Below are positions 25,037 through 36,901 of a stretch of 64,000 bases of DNA, one piece after another. Each line of letters begins with the position of its first letter. Position 1 is the first letter of the stretch. A program made the position numbers and the translations under genes. The notes under the pieces are model-generated. The model made no database searches. It saw nothing but the letters and a program-made list of their open reading frames with translations, and was not told where the DNA came from. Source of the stretch: Novosphingobium sp. (GTDB taxonomy: Bacteria > Pseudomonadota > Alphaproteobacteria > Sphingomonadales > Sphingomonadaceae); assembly GCA_016719755.1 (NCBI GenBank), contig JADJYM010000011.1, positions 248,001-312,000 of the forward strand, in the 5' to 3' direction.

Positions 25037-27094
25037 TCAGTGCGCCTCGGCAGCGCGGGCCTTGACCACCTCGTCGGCGTGCTTGCCGGCCAGTTCGGCG
25101 AGATGATCGAACCCGGCGACGAACTCGGCAAGGCCCTGGCTTAACGAGCGCAGTTCCGCGTCGAGGCCGTGTAGCGCGCTTTCTGGCAACTGCGCCTCGA
25201 CCCGTTCCCAACGCTCCCACTCCGGGTGCGGTGACAGCCCGAGGATCTGTCCGCGCCGGGCCGACAGGACCGATCCGGCCTTTGATCCGCTGCCACCCGG
25301 CGTATCGACCGCCACCCGCACGACCGGCTCCAGCAGATAGGGAGCGGCCTGCGCCAGGGCATCGCCCATCGCCATGCGCCCGGCGATCCGGAACGCGAGT
25401 TCAGAGCTGTCCACGGCGTGAAACGAGCCATCGACCAGCGTCACCGCAACATCGACAACGGGGAATCCCAGCGGCCCGCGCTCCATCGCGTCGCGGATGC
25501 CGGATTCAACTGCCGGGATGTATTGCCGGGGGATGGCGCCGCCAGTGATCCTGTCCTCGAAGGCAAAGCCCGCGCCGCGTTCAAGCGGGCGGATTTCGAT
25601 CGAGCAATCGCCGTACTGGCCATGCCCGCCCGACTGCTTCTTGTGCCGTCCGCGTGCGGCCGCGGCCTTGCGGATCGATTCGCGGTATGCCACGCGCGGC
25701 GGACGGGTTTCGACCGCCACCCCGTAACGCCGCTGCAGCCGCCCCAGCACTACGGCGAGGTGATCCTCGTTGATCCCGCGCAGCAGCGTTTCGTGCGTCG
25801 CATCGTCCTGCGTCCATTCGAGCGCCGGGTCTTCCTCGCACAGGCGGTGGAGCGCGGTGGAAAGCTTGACGTCGTCCTTGCGGTCGCGGGTGGTGATGGC
25901 GATCGCGGCGTTGCGCGGCGGATAGGCGAGGGCCGGCGCGGCGGTGCAGCGCGCGCCCTTGCGCGGCAGCACCTTTGCGCAGCGCGCGCCTTCCAGTTTG
26001 GCAACGGCAACCACCTCGCCAACCTGCGCCACGGAATGCTTGGCGGTCTTTTCGCCCTGGACGAGAAACAGCGAGCCGGTGCGTTCCGCCGTGCCCGCCA
26101 CATCCAGTTCGTCGCCTTCGCCGAGCGGCTCGCCAAGTACCCGGCCAAGCGCGAGACGGCCCATCGCCCCCGCGTTCGCCACCTTGAACACGTGGAAGGC
26201 TCCGCCTTCGCGCAGGCCGATCCGCGCGGCGGCGGCATCGGGGTAGGGCGCTTCATGGCGCAGCAGCTTGAGCAGACGGTGGACGCCGCCATCACCCAGC
26301 GCCGAGCAGAGCACCACCGGCACGACCTTGTTGCCCTGGGTATCGGCGGCAAGATCGGCCATCACGGTCATCTGGTCCGGCGCCTCGTCCATCAGCAGCG
26401 CTTCCATCAGCGCGTCGTCGAAGTCGGCAAGCGTTTCGAGCAGGTGCGAGCGGTCCTGCTGTTCCAGCGCGGCCATTTCGCCCGGAATTTCGACCCGCTC
26501 GCTCTCCTTGCCGGGCCGATAGCGATAGGCCCGTTCCAGTGCGAGATCGACATAGCCGACCACCGTGTCGCCCTCGCGGATCGGGATCTGGCGCAGCGCC
26601 AGCGGCTCGCGGCTCATCGGCTGAAGCTCGGTAAGCAGCGCGTGGACCGTGCCGGCGCGGGCATGCTCGATCTTGTTGATCACGATGACATGGGGCAGCC
26701 CCAGATCATCGAGCCGCCGCAGAATGGGTTCGGCCAGCGCCGCGCGTTCGGGCGCCGGGTCGATCACGACCAGCGCCAGGTCGGCCGATTGCAGCGCCGC
26801 CAGGCCATCCGCCACAAAGCCCGCGCCGCCGGGCGTGTCGATCAGCGCAAAGCGGTCGCCCAGGTAGTCGAAGTGCATCAGGCCCAGTTCGGTCGATCCG
26901 CCGCGCGCCCGCGCCTCGGGGCTGGCATCGCCGACGGTGCTGCCCGCCTCCACGCTGCCCTGCCGGTTGATCGCGCCGCTGGCAAACAGCAGTGCTTCGG
27001 CAAGGCTGGTCTTGCCCGTGCCTGCCGGTCCGACCAGCGCGACCGCACGGGTGGCTGCTCTGCCGGGATGAGTTCCGCTTTGGGTGTTGCCCAT
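25037..27094 (-). CDS. Elongation factor G-like GTPase (EF-G paralogue)
   Basis: A 685-residue translational GTPase with the domain order of EF-G. G1 is GPAGTGKTS (about 22-30), unlike the AHxDxGKTT of true EF-G. G3 is DTPGG and G4 is NKIE. Domain II has the GRVLGEPLGEGDEL stretch and the domain IV region is near GGHGQYGD. It belongs to the FusA-like paralogue group whose role (ribosome recycling or another ribosome step) is not settled; it is unlikely to be the main EF-G because the G1 motif diverges and the rpsL-rpsG-tuf context is absent. GAGGAGG lies upstream of the ATG. It is divergent from the methyltransferase. Confidence 0.88.
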   Translation of the reverse strand: MGNTQSGTHPGRAATRAVALVGPAGTGKTSLAEALLFASGAINRQGSVEAGSTVGDASPEARARGGSTELGLMHFDYLGDRFALIDTPGGAGFVADGLAALQSADLALVVIDPAPERAALAEPILRRLDDLGLPHVIVINKIEHARAGTVHALLTELQPMSREPLALRQIPIREGDTVVGYVDLALERAYRYRPGKESERVEIPGEMAALEQQDRSHLLETLADFDDALMEALLMDEAPDQMTVMADLAADTQGNKVVPVVLCSALGDGGVHRLLKLLRHEAPYPDAAAARIGLREGGAFHVFKVANAGAMGRLALGRVLGEPLGEGDELDVAGTAERTGSLFLVQGEKTAKHSVAQVGEVVAVAKLEGARCAKVLPRKGARCTAAPALAYPPRNAAIAITTRDRKDDVKLSTALHRLCEEDPALEWTQDDATHETLLRGINEDHLAVVLGRLQRRYGVAVETRPPRVAYRESIRKAAAARGRHKKQSGGHGQYGDCSIEIRPLERGAGFAFEDRITGGAIPRQYIPAVESGIRDAMERGPLGFPVVDVAVTLVDGSFHAVDSSELAFRIAGRMAMGDALAQAAPYLLEPVVRVAVDTPGGSGSKAGSVLSARRGQILGLSPHPEWERWERVEAQLPESALHGLDAELRSLSQGLAEFVAGFDHLAELAGKHADEVVKARAAEAH

Positions 27095-27256
27095 TGTCGC
27101 CTCCTCTTCAACGAAGGCGCGCCGGGCGCTGGGATCTTGCACGCCGACGCGCAAGGACTGGAGCAGATGGTCTGCCTGCGGGGGCTGAGTCGCAAGTGAA
27201 TTGTTCGGGACAATTGTTGCTTGCCGCGCAAGGCCGCCGGGCATAGCCTGCCGGAC

Positions 27257-28075
27257 ATGACCACGGGAATGGATTGGCGCGCGCAAACCGGGCGCAGCTG
27301 GGCAGAGAGCTATCACCTCACCGACCGGAGCTTCGCGGGGCTGACCCAGCGGCTGCTCGAGCGGATCGCCGAGCGCGAGGGTGGCCAGGTGCTCGATATC
27401 GGCTGCGGGGCGGGGGAGCTGTCGCTGGCAATCGCGCGGAACCGCCCTTACGCCCAGGTCGTCGGCGTCGACATTTCGGCGCAACTGGTCGGCGCGGCCA
27501 GTCAGCGTGGCGAACAGCTTGCCAATGTCCGGTTCGTCGAAGCCGATGCCGCGACCTGGCAGGAGCCGGGCTTTGCGCCTGAAGTGCTGGTTTCGCGCCA
27601 TGGGGTAATGTTCTTCGATGCGCCGGTTCCGGCCTTTGCCAACCTGCTTGACCTTGCCGCGCCAGAGGCGGAGCTGATCTTTTCGTGCTTCCGCAGTCCC
27701 CAGGAAAATCCCTGGGCGACCGATCTGGCCAAGCTGCTGCAACTGCCGCCATCGGCCAATCCGACCGCGCCGGGCCCCTTTGCCTTTGCCGATCCGCAGT
27801 ATGTCGAAGACATCTTGTCGGGCGCGGGCTGGCTGGGGCCGGGGTTCGAGCCGGTCGACTTTGCCTATATCGCGGGCAAGGGGGAAGACCCGGTGGAGGA
27901 CGCGCTTGGCCTGTTCCGCCGCATCGGTCCCGCCGCACAGGCGCTGCGCGCGCTGGAGGGCGAGGCGCGCGCCTCTGCCGAGGCACGGATCCGCGAGTGG
28001 CTGGAGGCTCACCGCAGCGGCGATCTGGTGGCCTTGCCGGCCGCTGCGTGGATCGTCACGGCGGGGCACGGCTGA
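27257..28075 (+). CDS. Class I SAM-dependent methyltransferase
   Basis: A 272-residue protein with the class I motif I sequence VLDIGCGAGELSLAIA near residue 45, the acidic residue of motif post-I in VVGVDIS, and an EADAA segment near 94. The ubiquinone/menaquinone (UbiE-like, Methyltransf_11/25) group fits best, but no substrate-defining motif is visible. The start MTTGMDWRAQTG is favoured over the upstream ATG at 27221 because it lies at the usual family position. It is followed 84 bp later by alaS on the same strand. Confidence 0.75.
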   Translation: MTTGMDWRAQTGRSWAESYHLTDRSFAGLTQRLLERIAEREGGQVLDIGCGAGELSLAIARNRPYAQVVGVDISAQLVGAASQRGEQLANVRFVEADAATWQEPGFAPEVLVSRHGVMFFDAPVPAFANLLDLAAPEAELIFSCFRSPQENPWATDLAKLLQLPPSANPTAPGPFAFADPQYVEDILSGAGWLGPGFEPVDFAYIAGKGEDPVEDALGLFRRIGPAAQALRALEGEARASAEARIREWLEAHRSGDLVALPAAAWIVTAGHG

Positions 28076-28159
28076 TCGCACGGCCAAAAGGGCTGGGAAA
28101 GCCGCGTTAACGCCTTCGCGCTTGCCGCAAATCGGCCACTGTCCTATCGGCGGGGCATT

Positions 28160-30808
<2,649 letters not shown>

Positions 30809-30910
30809 GCCGCCGGTTCGGCATCCGACCTTCCGTACTTGCCCCCGCTCGTGTCGAGCTTAGCAGAGACACGGCAGCACCCGCGCGCGGCTCCGGTCGG
30901 GCCGAAGCGG

Positions 30911-32695
30911 TCAGGCTGGGCGGTGTTCCCGCAAGGTGCCGCTCTTGAGCTTCGGCATTTCGTCCAGCCCGCCTTCTTCCATGATCTGTTCGCGGAATTC
31001 GTCGCGCTTTTCGTGGATCGAGGCGATCACCAGCCCCATCGGCACGCCAAGGTCGACCAGCACCGCTTCCGACAACTGAAGCGAGCTTTCCAGCGCTTCG
31101 GGCACCGCATGGCTGGCCCCGGCACGATACAGCGCGGCGGCGTGGCGCACGTCGCGGGCGCGGGCGATGATCGGCAGGTCGGCATAGGCAGCGCGCAGCT
31201 TGCGCACCAGGCGCTGCGCCGCAACCGGCTCGTCCATGGTCAGGATGACGGCCGCAGCCCGGTCCGCACCGATCCGCCGCAGCGAATCGCCGCGCGCGAC
31301 GTCGCCGAACATCGTCTTGAGGCCCGCTTCCTGGGCCAGGCGCACCTGATCGGAATCGGAATCGATGGCGACATAGGGGATGCCGTGCGTGTCCAGCATC
31401 CGCGCCACCAGCCGCCCGACGCGCCCGCAGCCAACCACGATCGCGCGGCGCTCCTCCGGTTCCAGCGGCGGGGGAGGGGTTTGCGCCACCTGATCGACCC
31501 GCCGCGCCAGCCATCGCCCGCCGAAAGCGAGGATCGGCGTCACGGTCAGGCCGATGGCGGTGACGATCTGCCAGAACTGCGCGGCATCGCGGCTGACCAG
31601 CCGCGCGCTGATCGCCGCGCCCAGCACGATCAGGGTGGTTTCCGAAGGGCTCGACATCAGGATGCCGGTCTCGGTCGAGGTGCCGGGCCGCGCGCCCATC
31701 AGCCGCAGCAGCAGGCCCGTTACCACGGCCTTGGCGACCAGGATCGCGGTAACCCCGAGCAGGATCTCCAGCGGGCGTTCCCACACCACGGCAAGGTCCA
31801 GGCTCATCCCCACGGTGATCAGGAAGACGCCCAGGGCCAGGCCCTTGAACGGCTCGATGATCGCTTCGACCTCCTCGTGGTATTCGGTCTCGGCAATCAG
31901 CAGGCCGGCGATCAGCGCGCCGACGATCGGTGAAAGCCCGACCACGCCGGTCAGCGACGAGGCAAGCACCACCACCAGCAGGCTGGCGGCAAGAAACAGT
32001 TCGGGGCTTTTGGTCCGCGCGGCCTGCGCGAACAGGCGGGGCAGCAGCAGGCGGCCCACCACCAGCAGGCCCAGGATCACCACGGCGCCTTCGCCCATCA
32101 CGCGCAGCAGTTCCTCGGTACTCTGCGTCTCGCTGCCGCGCCCCATCGCTCCCAGGAGGAAGATGATCGGCACCAGGGCGATATCCTCGAACAGCAGCAT
32201 GGCCAGCGCGGCCTTGCCGACCGGCGTGTTGGTATCGACGATCTTGAGCACCAGCGCGGTCGAGGACAGCGCCAGGGCAAGCCCCAGCGCCATGCCGGTG
32301 GCTGGCGAGTTGCCCAGCGCGATCAGGCCCGCCGCAATCAGCGCGGCGCAGCCGATCAGTTCCAGCGCGCCCAGCCCGAAGACCTGCCGCCGCATCGCCC
32401 AGAGGCGTCCGAACGACAGTTCCAGCCCGATCGAGAACAGCAGCAGGATGATCCCGAACTCGGCGAAGGGTTCCAGCCGGTGGGAATCGGAAATGGTGAC
32501 ATAGCCCAGCCACGGCACCTGGCCGACATAGGCGCCAAGGCCCGACGGGCCGACCAGCAGGCCAACCAGAATGAAGCCGATGATCGGCGTGATGCGGAAG
32601 CGCGCGAACAGCGGGATGACGATTCCGGCCGCGCCAAGCACCACAAGCGCGTCGGACAGGATCGAGGTAGAGGTAATCGGGTCGGTTCCGGCCAT
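30911..32695 (-). CDS. Monovalent cation:proton antiporter-2 (KefB/KefC type)
   Basis: A 594-residue inner-membrane protein: about 12 hydrophobic helices in residues 1-390 (Na/H exchanger fold), then a RCK/TrkA-N nucleotide-binding domain with VVGCGRVGRLVARML near residue 418, and a short C-terminal tail. The helix motif LLLFSIGLELSF and the ALSSTALVLKI segment are typical of KefB/KefC K+/H+ antiporters. In E. coli such channels are gated by glutathione conjugates; no KefF/KefG partner is next to it here. It is convergent with alaS and downstream of icd on the same strand, separated by a strong terminator. Confidence 0.9.
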   Translation of the reverse strand: MAGTDPITSTSILSDALVVLGAAGIVIPLFARFRITPIIGFILVGLLVGPSGLGAYVGQVPWLGYVTISDSHRLEPFAEFGIILLLFSIGLELSFGRLWAMRRQVFGLGALELIGCAALIAAGLIALGNSPATGMALGLALALSSTALVLKIVDTNTPVGKAALAMLLFEDIALVPIIFLLGAMGRGSETQSTEELLRVMGEGAVVILGLLVVGRLLLPRLFAQAARTKSPELFLAASLLVVVLASSLTGVVGLSPIVGALIAGLLIAETEYHEEVEAIIEPFKGLALGVFLITVGMSLDLAVVWERPLEILLGVTAILVAKAVVTGLLLRLMGARPGTSTETGILMSSPSETTLIVLGAAISARLVSRDAAQFWQIVTAIGLTVTPILAFGGRWLARRVDQVAQTPPPPLEPEERRAIVVGCGRVGRLVARMLDTHGIPYVAIDSDSDQVRLAQEAGLKTMFGDVARGDSLRRIGADRAAAVILTMDEPVAAQRLVRKLRAAYADLPIIARARDVRHAAALYRAGASHAVPEALESSLQLSEAVLVDLGVPMGLVIASIHEKRDEFREQIMEEGGLDEMPKLKSGTLREHRPA

Positions 32696-32740
32696 TGCCC
32701 GACCCTAGGGCAGGGGGGCGCCGCTTGTCACGGCCCGGGC

Positions 32741-32776
32741 AAAAGAAAACGGCGGCACCGGGTGTCCGGGCCGCCG
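32741..32776 (-). terminator. Intrinsic terminator of icd
   Basis: On the minus strand the stem CGGCGGC / GCCGCCG with a GC-rich internal hairpin is followed by TTTTCTTTT. It lies 27 bp after the icd stop. This insulates icd from the antiporter gene. Confidence 0.85.
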
Positions 32777-32802
32777 CTTTGCTTGCCGTTAGAGCGGAAG
32801 GT

Positions 32803-34026
32803 TTACTTCCAGTTGGCCATCTGGGCGTCGAGGTTCTGGACGATCGCCTCGAAGAAGCCTTCGGTGGTCAGCCACGGCTGGTCCGGACCGATCAGGATCG
32901 CAAGGTCCTTGGTCATCTTGCCGCTTTCCACGGTGTCGATGCAGACGCGTTCCAGCGTTTCGGCAAAGCGCACCACGTCGGGCGTGTTGTCGAACTTGCC
33001 GCGATAGATCAGGCCGCGCGTCCAGGCGAAGATGCTGGCGATCGGGTTGGTGCTGGTCTGCTTGCCCTGCTGGTGCTGGCGATAGTGGCGGGTGACGGTG
33101 CCGTGGGCGGCCTCGGCCTCCACGGTCTTGCCATCCGGGGTCATCAGCACCGAGGTCATCAGGCCAAGGCTGCCGAACCCTTGCGCGACCTGGTCCGACT
33201 GGACGTCGCCGTCATAGTTCTTGCAGGCCCAGACGAACTTGCCCGACCACTTGAGCGCCGAGGCGACCATGTCGTCGATCAGGCGGTGTTCGTAGACGAT
33301 CCCGGCGGCGTCGAACTTTTCCTTGAAGCCTTCGTTCTCGAACACTTCGGCGAACAGATCCTTGAAGCGGCCGTCATAAGCCTTGAGGATGGTGTTCTTG
33401 GTGGAAAGGTACACCGGCCAGCCCAGGCCCAGGCCATAGTTGAAGCTGGCGCGGGCGAAATCGCGGATCGAATCGTCCAGGTTGTACATCGCCATGGCGA
33501 CGCCGCCGCTGGGGAACTGGAACACTTCCTCGTCGATCTTCTCGCCGTTGTCGCCTTCCCACACCAGGCGCAGCTTGCCCGGGCCGGGGACGACGAAATC
33601 GGTGGCCTTGTACTGATCGCCAAAGGCGTGACGGCCGACCACGATCGGATCGGTCCAGCCCGGGATCAGGCGGGGGACGTTCTGCATCACGATCGGTTCG
33701 CGGAACACCACGCCGCCCAGGATGTTGCGGATCGTGCCGTTGGGCGACTTCCACATCTTCTTGAGGCCGAATTCCTCGACCCGCGCTTCGTCCGGGGTGA
33801 TCGTGGCGCACTTCACGCCCACGCCGTACTGCTTGATCGCGTTGGCGGCATCGACGGTGATGCGGTCGTTCGTCTCGTCGCGCTTCTCGACCGACAGGTC
33901 ATAATACTTCAGGTCGATGTCGAGATAGGGCAGGATCAACCGTTCGCGGATCCACTGCCAGATGATGCGGGTCATTTCGTCGCCGTCGAGTTCGACGACC
34001 GGGTTCGCTACCTTGATCTTGCCCAT
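32803..34026 (-). CDS. icd: NADP-dependent isocitrate dehydrogenase
   Basis: Oxidative decarboxylation of isocitrate to 2-oxoglutarate in the citric acid cycle. The 407-residue sequence is of the homodimeric eukaryote-like subfamily: opening [19 protein letters not shown], substrate segment [13 protein letters not shown] near residue 94, and the NADP-binding [12 protein letters not shown] near 310. This subfamily is the usual one in alphaproteobacteria. The gene has its own terminator and starts 154 bp from the divergent enoyl-CoA hydratase. Confidence 0.97.
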   Translation of the reverse strand: MGKIKVANPVVELDGDEMTRIIWQWIRERLILPYLDIDLKYYDLSVEKRDETNDRITVDAANAIKQYGVGVKCATITPDEARVEEFGLKKMWKSPNGTIRNILGGVVFREPIVMQNVPRLIPGWTDPIVVGRHAFGDQYKATDFVVPGPGKLRLVWEGDNGEKIDEEVFQFPSGGVAMAMYNLDDSIRDFARASFNYGLGLGWPVYLSTKNTILKAYDGRFKDLFAEVFENEGFKEKFDAAGIVYEHRLIDDMVASALKWSGKFVWACKNYDGDVQSDQVAQGFGSLGLMTSVLMTPDGKTVEAEAAHGTVTRHYRQHQQGKQTSTNPIASIFAWTRGLIYRGKFDNTPDVVRFAETLERVCIDTVESGKMTKDLAILIGPDQPWLTTEGFFEAIVQNLDAQMANWK

Positions 34027-34180
34027 CGTGCGCTTGTCTTTCCCTGGGGAGGTTTTCGTACAATTCCCGGCCCCCTTAGCAGAGCATTCCGGCTGCGCAA
34101 GTTCGGGGTGGACAGGCGGGCGCTTCGCGGAATAGACCTTTAACCGGCCGATTAAACCCGATCCCCGAGAGGAACAGTCC

Positions 34181-34948
34181 ATGAGCGAAGCACCCGAAGT
34201 CCTGACCGAAGTCGAAGATGGCGTCCTGATCATCACGATGAACCGCCCCGAGGCGAAGAACGCGATGAACAAGGCCCAGGCCGAAGGCATCGCCGCCGCG
34301 CTTGACCGGCTTGATGCCGAAAGCGACCTGCGCTGCGCGATCCTGACCGGCGCGGGCGGAACTTTCTGTTCGGGCATGGACCTCAAGGGCTTCCTGCGCG
34401 GCGAGCGTCCCAGCATCGAGGGCCGCGGTTTTGGCGGGATGACCGAATGGACCCCGGCCAAGCCGGTGATCGGCGCGATTGACGGCTACGCGCTGGCCGG
34501 CGGCATGGAGCTGGCGATGAGCTGCGACCTGATCGTCGCCAATTCGGGTGCCAAGTTCGGCATCCCCGAAGCCAAGCGCAGCCTGGCCGCGGCCGCTGGC
34601 GGCCTGATCAAGCTGCCCCGCCAGATCCCGCCGCGCATCGCCATGGAACTGGCGCTGACCGGCGATTTCATCGATGCGAAGCGCGCCTATGAACTGGGCT
34701 TCGTCAACCGCGTGGTCGATGGCCCGGCGCTGGAAGGCGCCAAGGCCCTGGCCCGCGCCGTGGCCGAGAATGGCCCGCTCGCCCTGATCGCCTCGAAGAA
34801 GGTGATCCGCGAATCGCACACCTGGTCGGACGCCGAGATGTGGGCCAAGCAGGCGGAAATCGTCATGCCGGTCTTCGCCAGCGAAGACGCCCGCGAAGGC
34901 GCCGCCGCCTTTGCCGAAAAGCGCAAGCCGAACTGGCAGGGCAAGTAA
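34181..34948 (+). CDS. Enoyl-CoA hydratase/isomerase (crotonase) family protein
   Basis: A 255-residue crotonase-fold enzyme. The oxyanion-hole residues fall in SGMDLKGF near residue 65 and [15 protein letters not shown] near 104, the HFDxCxL- and G-G-G-type elements of the superfamily. The catalytic glutamates are less evident: the second Glu position lies near [10 protein letters not shown]. It could be a hydratase, isomerase or thioesterase-like member; the acyl-CoA substrate is unknown. GAGAGGAAC precedes the ATG. It is followed by a palindrome and a strong terminator. Confidence 0.85.
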   Translation: MSEAPEVLTEVEDGVLIITMNRPEAKNAMNKAQAEGIAAALDRLDAESDLRCAILTGAGGTFCSGMDLKGFLRGERPSIEGRGFGGMTEWTPAKPVIGAIDGYALAGGMELAMSCDLIVANSGAKFGIPEAKRSLAAAAGGLIKLPRQIPPRIAMELALTGDFIDAKRAYELGFVNRVVDGPALEGAKALARAVAENGPLALIASKKVIRESHTWSDAEMWAKQAEIVMPVFASEDAREGAAAFAEKRKPNWQGK

Positions 34949-34980
34949 GCCCGCGCGCCGCGAAGCAGGCGCTGCCTGAA

Positions 34981-35006
34981 CTCCCCTCCCGCCAGCGGGA
35001 GGGGAG
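34981..35006. repeat. Perfect GC-rich palindrome, REP-like single unit
   Basis: CTCCCCTCCCGC and GCGGGAGGGGAG form a 12-bp perfect stem with a 2-base loop, 32 bp after the crotonase stop. The arm sequence resembles the palindromic units at 6955, 49758, 51713 and 52095, here as a single copy without a G-rich tail. Confidence 0.7.
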
Positions 35007-35014
35007 GATAAAGC

Positions 35015-35044
35015 AAAAAGGCCCCGGTTTCCCGGGGCCTTTTT
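35015..35044. terminator. Bidirectional intrinsic terminator
   Basis: AAAAAGGCCCCGG, a short loop, then CCGGGGCCTTTTT: a perfect stem flanked by A and T tracts, so it can work in both directions. It ends the crotonase transcript and stands 12 bp beyond the 3' end of the leftward tRNA-Val gene. Confidence 0.9.
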
Positions 35045-35056
35045 AGCGTTTTCGAA

Positions 35057-35131
35057 TGGTGGGCGTAGCAAGGATTGAACTTGCGACCCCTACGATGTCA
35101 ACATAGTGCTCTACCACTGAGCTATACGCCC
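35057..35131 (-). tRNA. tRNA-Val (anticodon GAC), CCA encoded
   Basis: Read on the minus strand this folds as a 75-nt tRNA: acceptor GGGCGTA pairing with TACGCCC, D arm GCTCAGTGGTAGAGC, anticodon stem CTATG / CGTAG (one G-U) with loop TTGACAT, variable loop, T arm around GTTCAATCC, discriminator A and encoded CCA. The anticodon GAC reads GUC and GUU valine codons. Confidence 0.97.
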
Positions 35132-35213
35132 GCACCATCCGGTTCTGCCCGAGGCCGTCGCCCCGGGCAGGGGGCCGCCATTAGCGAGGCTCCCCACGGT
35201 TGGCAACCCCCTG

Positions 35214-35588
35214 TCAGACGGTTGCCTGGACCTGCTGGCCAAAAATTCTTTCGACTTCCATCACCAGGTCGCGCAGGTGGAAGGGCTTGGACAGGACCCT
35301 GGCCTGCGGTGCCTCGCGGCTGGCCTTGAGCGTCACCGCCGCGAAGCCGGTGATGAACATCACCTTGGTATTCGGGCTGATCTCCGCGCAGCGCTGGGCA
35401 AGCTCGATTCCGTCCATTTCGGGCATGACAATGTCCGAGAGCAGCAGATCGAAATCCTTGCCGTAAAGCAGCGGCAGCGCCGCCGTGCCCCGGTCCACCG
35501 CCACCACTTCGTAACCCGCATTCTGCAGGGCGCGCGCCAGGTAGGTGCGCATCGCTTCTTCATCTTCGGCAAGCAGGATGCGGATCAT
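35214..35588 (-). CDS. cpdR: Single-domain response regulator CpdR
   Basis: A stand-alone receiver domain of 124 residues. It matches CpdR in detail: LLAEDEEAMRTYLARAL at the N-terminus, phospho-aspartate D52 in LLLSDIVMPEMDG, KVMFITGFAAVTLK, and LSKPFHLRDLVMEVERI near the C-terminus. Unphosphorylated CpdR directs the ClpXP protease to the cell pole and primes it for degradation of cell-cycle substrates; phosphate arrives from CckA (also in this window) through ChpT. An ATG five codons upstream (35603) is an alternative start; neither has a good ribosome binding site. Confidence 0.93.
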   Translation of the reverse strand: MIRILLAEDEEAMRTYLARALQNAGYEVVAVDRGTAALPLLYGKDFDLLLSDIVMPEMDGIELAQRCAEISPNTKVMFITGFAAVTLKASREAPQARVLSKPFHLRDLVMEVERIFGQQVQATV

Positions 35589-35740
35589 CGTGTTCAGGTC
35601 CATCCCCGGATAGTGGCACTGGGCGGGCGCATTGCGGCCGCGTCGCGTGTCTTTCCCTACACCCGCGCCGGTTAACAATCTCGCCCCGATTCGCACCTGA
35701 CCGACTTTGACACAGCATCGCATTCGCGTCAGGCAGGGGC

Positions 35741-36697
35741 ATGGCAGCGGATCACGGCAGCAACGGCGATTCGGGGCGCATCTTCGGCGGAAGCATCCCC
35801 GGGGGGCAGGGCGTGCCGGCCTTTGTCCTGTCGGCCGCCGAACCTTCGGCGGTGCCGGTGCTGATCGCGGTGCCGCACGGCGGGCGCGCCTATCCCGGCC
35901 CCGTGCTGGAGCGGATGCGCAACCCCGGCTATGCCGCGCTGCGGCTGGAGGATCGCTATGCCGACCGGCTGGGCGAGGCTGTTGCCCGGATCACCGGGGC
36001 CGCGCTGCTGATTGCCCAGGCGCCGCGCGCGATGATCGATCTCAACCGCGCGGTCGAGGATGTCGACTGGGATATGTTCGCCGGGCGCGGCGCGCACAGC
36101 CTGGGCAGCTATAGCCCGGGCTTTCGCGCGCGCAGCGGCCTTGGCCTGATCCCGCGCCGCCTGCCGGGACTGGGCGAGCTGTGGAAGCGCCGCCATGACG
36201 AGGCAGACCTTGCCGCGCGAATCGCGCAGATCCACACCCCCTATCACGAATGCCTGTCGGCAACGCTGCTGCGGCTGCGCGAACGCTGGGGGGCGGCCTT
36301 GCTGATCGATCTCCATTCGATGCCGCCGCTGGGCTGGAGAAGCGGGCAGGCGCCGCCCGAATTCGTGCTGGGCGACCGGTTCGGCGCATCGTGCCACGGC
36401 GCGCTGATGGCCAGCTGCTTTGCCTTCATGGCCGAGGCCCGGCGCGGTGCCGCGCACAATCGCCCCTATGCCGGAGGCTATGTGCTGGATCGCCATGCCG
36501 ATCCGGCTGGCGGCATCCACGCGCTGCAACTGGAAGTGGACCGCACCAGCTATCTCGATTCGCGGATGGCCGAACCGGGCGAGGGCTTTGATGCCATGGT
36601 CGAACTGCTCAGCGCGCTGGTGCGCCGCCTGGCGGGAGAAGTCGCCGGTCTGGGGCGCGGCGGCGGGGGTGCCCCCTGGGCTATCGCGGCGGAATAG
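35741..36697 (+). CDS. N-formylglutamate amidohydrolase family protein
   Basis: A 318-residue protein of the FGase family, which removes formate from N-formylglutamate (last step of one histidine-degradation route) or related N-acyl amino acids. Landmarks are AVPHGGRAYP near residue 47, RAMIDLNRA near 96 (metal and substrate site), LLIDLHSMPP near 190, and HALQLEVDRTSYLD near 263. No hut genes lie nearby, so the physiological substrate is uncertain. It is divergent from cpdR with a 150-bp gap. Confidence 0.88.
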   Translation: MAADHGSNGDSGRIFGGSIPGGQGVPAFVLSAAEPSAVPVLIAVPHGGRAYPGPVLERMRNPGYAALRLEDRYADRLGEAVARITGAALLIAQAPRAMIDLNRAVEDVDWDMFAGRGAHSLGSYSPGFRARSGLGLIPRRLPGLGELWKRRHDEADLAARIAQIHTPYHECLSATLLRLRERWGAALLIDLHSMPPLGWRSGQAPPEFVLGDRFGASCHGALMASCFAFMAEARRGAAHNRPYAGGYVLDRHADPAGGIHALQLEVDRTSYLDSRMAEPGEGFDAMVELLSALVRRLAGEVAGLGRGGGGAPWAIAAE

Positions 36698-36717
36698 GCG
36701 CCTTCCCCGGACCCCAT

Positions 36718-36786
36718 AAAAAAACCACCTCGTGCAAGCAGCACGAGGTGGCCAAGGTTCAGGGAGGAGGTGCACCGAAGCGCACC
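36718..36786 (-). ncRNA. Candidate small regulatory RNA with anti-Shine-Dalgarno loop
   Basis: About 69 nt on the minus strand. It opens with a hairpin GGTGC...GCACC, continues with a single-stranded C-rich segment CTCCTCCCTGAACC, and ends with a strong terminator, CCACCTCGTGC / GCACGAGGTGG followed by seven T. A TATGAT -10 hexamer lies just before the predicted 5' end (36788-36793); a -35 element is not clear. CCUCCUCC loops are a hallmark of several conserved alphaproteobacterial trans-acting sRNA families that pair with ribosome binding sites. It sits between the SapC gene and the N-formylglutamate amidohydrolase gene. The family name is not assigned because no covariance search could be run. 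Confidence 0.55.
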
Positions 36787-36901
36787 GATCATACCGGACC
36801 ATGAGGGAAGTCCGGCGTGACTTCTTGAAAGATAGGCCCTTATGCCGGAGCTTGCAAGCCCCGGCATACTACCCATTAGGTCAGGGCCTGTCCTGAAGGG
36901 T

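Noticed and set aside
30911-32695. 575-codon frame at 30786-32513 as a separate gene
   Set aside because: It is the neighbouring frame of the KefB-type antiporter, which has full helices and a TrkA-N domain.
34981-35006. Second terminator after the crotonase gene
   Set aside because: The palindrome has no T tract; the true terminator is at 35015-35044. It fits the REP-like units better.
36550-36876. 108-codon minus-strand frame downstream of SapC
   Set aside because: It crosses the sRNA candidate, its terminator and the end of the N-formylglutamate amidohydrolase gene; no domain and poor composition.
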